DNA of 64,000 nucleotides from assembly GCF_050947875.1 (NCBI RefSeq), contig NC_134574.1, forward strand, positions 108,976,969-109,040,968. The letters run 5' to 3'. This document shows, piece by piece, positions 59,215 to 64,000 of this stretch. The notes below the pieces were generated by a model. It searched no databases and had not been told where the DNA came from. It worked only from the letters and a program-made list of their open reading frames with translations. The position numbers and the translations under genes are program-made. Position 1 is the first letter of the stretch. The number at the start of each line of letters is the position of its first letter. This DNA is from Dermacentor variabilis. Its lineage: Eukaryota; Arthropoda; Arachnida; Ixodida; Ixodidae.

Positions 59215-60340
59215 GATCATGATGAATATCTTTGGCATCCCCTTTGAAACGGGGCGATGATAGATTCGCCTAGCCTTCTTGATTTAATCAGGCATGCTAT
59301 ACACGCCTTTGTAGCAATTCTTTTGTAGAAATTGCTAATTTGTAGCAATTCCTTTGTAGCAATTGCTACGAACGGGTGCATATCTGAATTTCCCTTTCTT
59401 CATGCTATACATGCTTTTGATTCTAGCATTCTTGCGCACATCCTCATCTTTTTTTTTCTCTTCCTCAAAAACTTTTTATCTGCATGCCTTTTACCGCTAT
59501 CTATACCTGTAACGAATCCGCTCGTATCAATCTCTTCCCTACTTTTTTTTCCATCAATACTCAAGACTACTTTTTGCTTATCTCGTATGCTGACTGGTTG
59601 GAGCTTCCGTCCACTTTAAATCCAAGTGTTTCTGAATGGTGTGCATTACCTACTCACTGGGCTAATACCTTTGCATTGCATTAGGGTGTGCTAAGCGGTC
59701 TCCGGATGTTTCGCTGTAGTAGAAACATGCCTCATATTGTTGCAAATATTTGCTCCGGTATGTTCTTTTTTTCCTTAGACAACCAGCTCGAGCCTCATAT
59801 AGCAAGGCACTGCCCTTTGTGTCATCATGCAAATTTTCTTTTTTAATTCATTTCATCCCATTCCCGTAAATCTCCGTGATTTTCTTAGTCTCCACTATTT
59901 GCACCTAAATCTGTTTCTTCCACCTTCTTTTTGATGACTCCTGGTTGTCCATTTGCATTTTCGATTACGTCGTCCTGGCTGCCAACTTTCTTGGCTCATT
60001 CCTCCATTTTGTGCCCTCGCTTTTCAAGCGCAGACACTTGTGCACTTTAGCCGTCCGTTCACATTCAATCATGTTTCTGAGTCTTTTTTCAAAACCTTGC
60101 TATGCGCTTCCCTGCCTTGAAAACAGGCCTAACCCATGTCACTCTGCATTGCCTCATTTGTGATTTTACCGTGGGCTTCCAAAGCCAACCGTCCTACCGA
60201 TTTTTCGTTTACTTCCGATTCCGACAAGATATCCGATTTTTAGGCGCAGAACGGCATTCGCGAACGTTAGTGGCGGTACCATTACTCCACTGCAGGTTCC
60301 ACATACCACTTTATATTAAATGTGGTGCCACGAGTGGCTC
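59215..60340 (-). mobile_element. LINE 3' part, same family as 1-1,640
   Basis: DNA similarity to 47,060-48,212 is collinear on the same strand: gcatcccctttgaaacgggg against gcatcctctttggcctttg, tgctatacacgcctt, and aacccatgtcactctgcattgcctcatttgtgatt. Coding capacity is destroyed. Confidence 0.75.
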
Positions 60341-60460
60341 GATGGATGGATGGATGGATGGATGGATGGATGGATGGATGTTATGAGCGGGCCCTTTGGA
60401 ACGAGGTGGTACGTTGCGCCACCGGGTTGGTGGCGTCACCTGGTGCCGCAGATTTTAGCC
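60341..60460 (-). mobile_element. LINE 3' end with (atgg)n tail
   Basis: Ten gatg units (60,341-60,380), then ttatgagcgggccctttggaacgaggtgg. The same ccctttgaaacggggcg motif is at the 3' side of the copies at 47,080 and 59,237. This is a second, short 3'-end fragment abutting the copy at 59,215-60,340. Confidence 0.6.
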
Positions 60461-61609
60461 ACAGAATAAAGACCTGTTATTTCTGTAACAAATGACATTT
60501 TGTTTAGGTGCTAGCGTAAAGTGCTGGCAGTAACGTGACTGTTGACATGCAGCCTTTTTTTTATTTTTCTTCGACAAGAACACACAGGTACAGGAGAACT
60601 GGTCTAACATGTTGCTCTTGGGCAAAGCGTCACGAGGTGTCACTACCAACATTTTTCATTCACCCATGTATTGCGTAACCCGATATTCCGTGAAGGTTAA
60701 CACGTTTACGGACAGCTTCCGGATACGTATACGTGAGCAGCCGGGTTGGTTGCGCCGTCAAATCCGCAAACTATAAACGAAGAGAGCAAGTATTTACTAT
60801 TACACCGGGCTGCCATACGTTGCTTAAGGGCCGATATAAAGCGTCGGAAGCGACCTGAATGCTAACGTTTAGCCTTCTCTTTTTCTTTTTTTCGATGAGA
60901 ACACTCACACAACACAACAACCTTTCAAACACGTTGTAGTTGCACAAAGTGTCAAAAGCTGTAACTTGAGCGTTGCATTGACCCATTGTAGAACTAGAAA
61001 GCTTACCAGCAAGTATGAGGCCGGTATAGTAAGCAACGTAGAAACAAAGAACGTTAAACACAAAGTAAGAGGTACAGAGTCAATCTCCTAGGTGGCAGCA
61101 ATGGAAAGGAAACCGGCTATAAGTAGCTACCTATGAAGTAAAAACGAAATCAGATGGAAATATGTTATGATAGCTAAAAGGGAAGTTAAACTTTTCGAAC
61201 CGAGATCAGGATACCTTGAAACGCGTAGCTGTATAGCGACGTGCACACAAAAGAGAAGCATATGCTTGCTGTGGTAAGGCTAGGCAAACGATGAAACCTT
61301 TTTTTTTTCTTCTTGAATGTGAAGATATTCAGCCGGCTTTCGGTTTAGGCTACGGTGGCCCACTCGAAGCCCTGGATCGGGTTCATGGATAGCAAAGGGA
61401 AAGTAAACATGTCCACAACCTAGATTAGTAAATGGCGGTTGGACATTTGAAGGCCACAAAGTAGGGAGACCGCAAAACAACAGAGGAGTACAAAACCGAA
61501 GTTCCCAATAACGTATCAGATATTTTGATGCAGGCCATTTATTGTCTCTGAAAAAATAAGACATGTAGGAGATTCAGCAAAGTGAGAAATATGTAGTTTG
61601 TTGGGGCAA

Positions 61610-61672
61610 GCCGCCACTTTATTTCAAAGGGGATGCTCATAGCATCTATCCATCCACCCATCCATGCTCCAG
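61610..61672 (+). mobile_element. LINE 3' tail, opposite orientation
   Basis: tttcaaaggggatgctcatagcatctatccatccaccc mirrors the atgg tail plus ccctttgaaa end seen at 60,341 on the other strand. Confidence 0.55.
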
Positions 61673-61802
61673 CAATATAGCATTCTGTCAATATCTGTCT
61701 AATAGAACGTCAGAGTGTATGCGCAAAAAGTTTATCTGGTCGTTGACGCCAGTGTGCGGTACATGCAAGTGGCAAAATTGCGCGGACAGGACCATCACTT
61801 AC

Positions 61803-61965
61803 GCTAAGTACTTTTGGCGCGATTGCGTTGGACACAGTCTCAACCGTGTTTGCTGTGCCGTAAATGTCCAGGATGCCGTAGTGGTGGACTCGCGACTCGC
61901 TCCGAAGTTGCTTCAGCTGGCTCCTGATCTGCGTGTTGCTGAACATGTTGTCTGCCAGCAGCATC
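61803..61965 (-). CDS. GH18-like gene, first exon visible
   Basis: 163 nt: one nucleotide finishing a codon, then 54 codons, ending in phase 0. The acceptor gattcgctcgcag lies just above 61,965 and a perfect donor GTAAGT just below 61,803. The product includes MLLADNMFSNTQIRSQLKQL and then VHHYGILDIYGTANTVETV. The YGILDIYG strand followed by an asparagine-rich turn and a helix ending KVLS fits the second barrel strand region of GH18-like folds. Because the exon starts inside a codon after an acceptor, the start codon and any signal or anchor sequence are further right and were not recognised here. Confidence 0.75.
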
Positions 61966-63683
61966 CTGCGAGCGAATCGAATCGGGGCGGGACGCGAACT
62001 TCATGGCGTGACCGAGGCTCTCTGTCACGCAATTTGTTACCGTGTAATTCTTACTAAATAAAACCCAGGAGGAAAACCTCGCTCCACCATCCCATGTACG
62101 AGTTTCTTTACAGGTGCGTGTTCCACCGCGGCAATGTGGAAATGCGAGTCTGCGAGGCACGCCTCTAATATCACTCGTGCTTGAGCTTAGCCATTACCAC
62201 CCGAATAATGCAAGCAAGTAAAGAAACCAAAATAGACTAATAAAAATGACGAAAACTGAGCGGGGAATTTGTAGTTTTTCTTTCAACTTTAGCGGCCACC
62301 GGCTCCCTTCCCATTTGGCGTAACTGTTCAACTAAGCACAAATCACCGTGACTTAATAAAATAAGTGCTGTTACATATCCTAATTGAAAATTTTAACTTT
62401 TTACAGGCTGTAAACTCGTAAAAAATTTGTAATTGAGAAAGATGGAATGCTGTTAGCCAGAATGGGTCTTTCTCGATTATTGTCCCTCCGACAAAGACGT
62501 CGCCCTTAAGCCACCACATGTCCAGATTCCCATGCACGCAGCAAGCCGGCAGCTCCAGTTTTCCTACTCGGTGATTGTAAGAAGTTCTATGCAGTGTTCT
62601 GCAGGCTTGTGGGTGTGTTCGGCTTCACTGCAAAGCCAGCGCGAGCGCAACTGCACCATTCGTGACGTGGCACACATTTTGCAACGTCCACGTCGTTTAG
62701 CTTTAGGCCGATCGCATTTCACTTACCTTACCTGAGCTTACCTAATTACCTACAAATCTGACCTTACCTAGCTTTCTCTACAGCGCAAGACTCGCAAGTG
62801 AGTGCAGGAAATCAAAAGCATAGAACGGAGTCAGATGACATAAGGCGCGATTAAGTGGAGATGGCAATCAAAACTTTTCCGTTTGCAGGGCACATATATG
62901 GACAGATTCTGACGCAGTATTCTAAATGAATTGTTTACATGATTTGAAAAGCGTCTCGGCTAAACGAGCATGGCGTGTCAATGTTCAAGTGATTTATTCA
63001 CAGAAAAGAGCGGAACGGGTTCTGTAGTGTCCAGCCGCATATTTCTCTTACAGCGTTGTCTTGCCGTGTTTGGAGGCCGAAACGGACAGAAGTTAGCTGT
63101 TACCAGAGATACAGCACACGGTGTTATGAACTGGCAATAACCACGTGAAATAAGATTATGTTCAACTACTAGAGATGAAAAATGCGCGCCATCACCAGAC
63201 TGGTTAGCATTCTGAGGCTAAGAAAATTTACAGCCGTGATAACTCAGCCACATGCCCCTATCAGCTTAGTTGTGGGATATGTCGGCATCCGTTGAATCGG
63301 CGCTCACTCTTTTAACTAATACAATTTCCCAATTGTGCTCCTCCCCACCGGGAATGTTACGCTCAGAAAATCTAAGCATGAATGCCCGAATGACTACTTT
63401 CATATTGCATCCTGTAAACATCCACAGACGCCGTAACAGTTAGCGTAATGTTTTGTAAGCGTAGATATAATAGAGAATCGCTAAAATCAGAGATATTGCA
63501 AAGGCGAACACATATATGGTAACGCACTAAACCAGATAATGAGCAATAACAAGCCTGCATGAGAATTTGTACACAGCAGTATTTACACCACAATCTAGTA
63601 TAACAAGAATCAATTTAGATGGTCTGCTTATTGCGTAAACTTTTTTTCACGCCTCGAATTTTTTAGTACACTATACCCGTACT
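61966..63683. other. No confirmed feature; probable 5' intron of the GH18-like gene
   Basis: A minus-strand frame at 62,343-62,537 (MHGNLDMWWLKGDVFV...) is open, but no known domain or clear splice pair was found. The rest is AT-rich. Confidence 0.4.
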
Positions 63684-63900
63684 GAAAGTCGTTATGGCGT
63701 TGATCTGGTGAGCTTGAGGTCACGGGTTCGACCCTGGCGGCAACAGCCGCCTTTCAATGATGGCGAAAGGCAAACGCGCTCCTTTATTTAGATCTAGGTG
63801 CACGTTTAAGAAAACCAGATGGGGAAACTTAATCCGGGATCTTCCCTGGGTCATGCCGCATACTGATATTGTCGTTTTGCCGCCGCAACACCTCTGAATT
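63684..63900 (+). mobile_element. tRNA-derived SINE (Ruka-like)
   Basis: A-box-like gttatggcgttgatctggtg, B-box gggttcgaccc at 63,724-63,734, and body with tctaggtgcacgtttaagaaaacc and agatgggg. Same family as the copies at 1,780 and 39,772. Confidence 0.8.
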
Positions 63901-63969
63901 TATTTTTCTCTTTATTTGCGTTTGACTTTCTCTGACTAAACCATGTACATGTACTGCTTGCGTACTAAT

Positions 63970-63991
63970 ATTTATTTATTTATTTATTTAT
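63970..63991. repeat. (ttta)n microsatellite
   Basis: Five ttta units near the right edge. Confidence 0.9.
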
Positions 63992-64000
63992 ACACATACC

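Larger units (their letters stand above)
57491..61802 (-). other. Intron of the GH18-like gene (4.3 kb)
   Basis: GT-AG, with donor GTAAGT at 61,797-61,802 (complement acttac). It contains a gatt microsatellite, a ta run, a LINE copy and LINE tails. No exon was recognised, and the phases of the flanking exons agree. Confidence 0.65.

Noticed and set aside
62343..62537. Minus-strand frame upstream of the GH18-like gene as a possible 5' exon
   Set aside because: No splice pair in a phase compatible with the exon at 61,965, and no recognisable domain.

Overview
The window looks like a stretch of a hard-tick (Ixodida) nuclear genome. It is gene-poor and intron-rich, and it is dominated by retrotransposons: I-superfamily and RTE LINEs, Ty3/gypsy elements, and tRNA-headed SINEs with a gggttttacgtgc-type tail like the tick Ruka family. 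Simple repeats of the tatc, gatt, aata and gaaa kind are also common. No bacterial or organellar features were seen, and the organism call is an inference from element types and sequence style.

The main host feature is one minus-strand, multi-exon gene running from about 61,965 down to a stop codon at 29,634. Six exons were found by eye (61,803-61,965; 57,366-57,490; 41,188-41,305; 35,007-35,174; 30,669-30,800; 29,634-29,801). All have splice signals and the reading phase is compatible at every visible join. The product resembles a glycoside hydrolase family 18 (chitinase-like) protein, but no exon carrying the GH18 catalytic DxxDxDxE motif could be found. The 5' exons lie beyond the right edge or were not recognised. 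A separate exon at 18,637-18,749 encodes a short acidic tail plus a transmembrane anchor, probably from a second minus-strand gene.

Left part (1-29 kb): a decayed LINE (1-1,640) and a SINE (1,780-2,015) come first. A near full-length I-superfamily LINE on the minus strand follows (5,724-11,671), flanked by a 12-bp target-site duplication. Next is a long gene-poor region with a promoter-like cluster near 14.6-14.75 kb, and then a truncated Ty3/gypsy element (25,050-27,550) that keeps one 151-bp LTR.

Middle (29-41.8 kb): introns of the GH18-like gene. They contain a near-perfect 312-bp palindrome made of two head-to-head SINE-like arms with 14-bp flanking direct repeats, a pair of diverged inverted repeats at 33-34.5 kb, a 402-bp tatc array, a LINE reverse-transcriptase fragment and two more SINEs.

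Right part (41.8-64 kb): the 16-kb intron between the second and third exons holds a plus-strand Ty3/gypsy element with two 226-bp LTRs (41,824-46,413). It also holds a nest in which a minus-strand Ty3/gypsy element (48,213 to about 55,430) sits inside a LINE, and its gag is itself interrupted by an RTE LINE (53,312-55,021). All transposon reading frames in the window carry stops, frameshifts or truncations except ORF1 of the I-type LINE.
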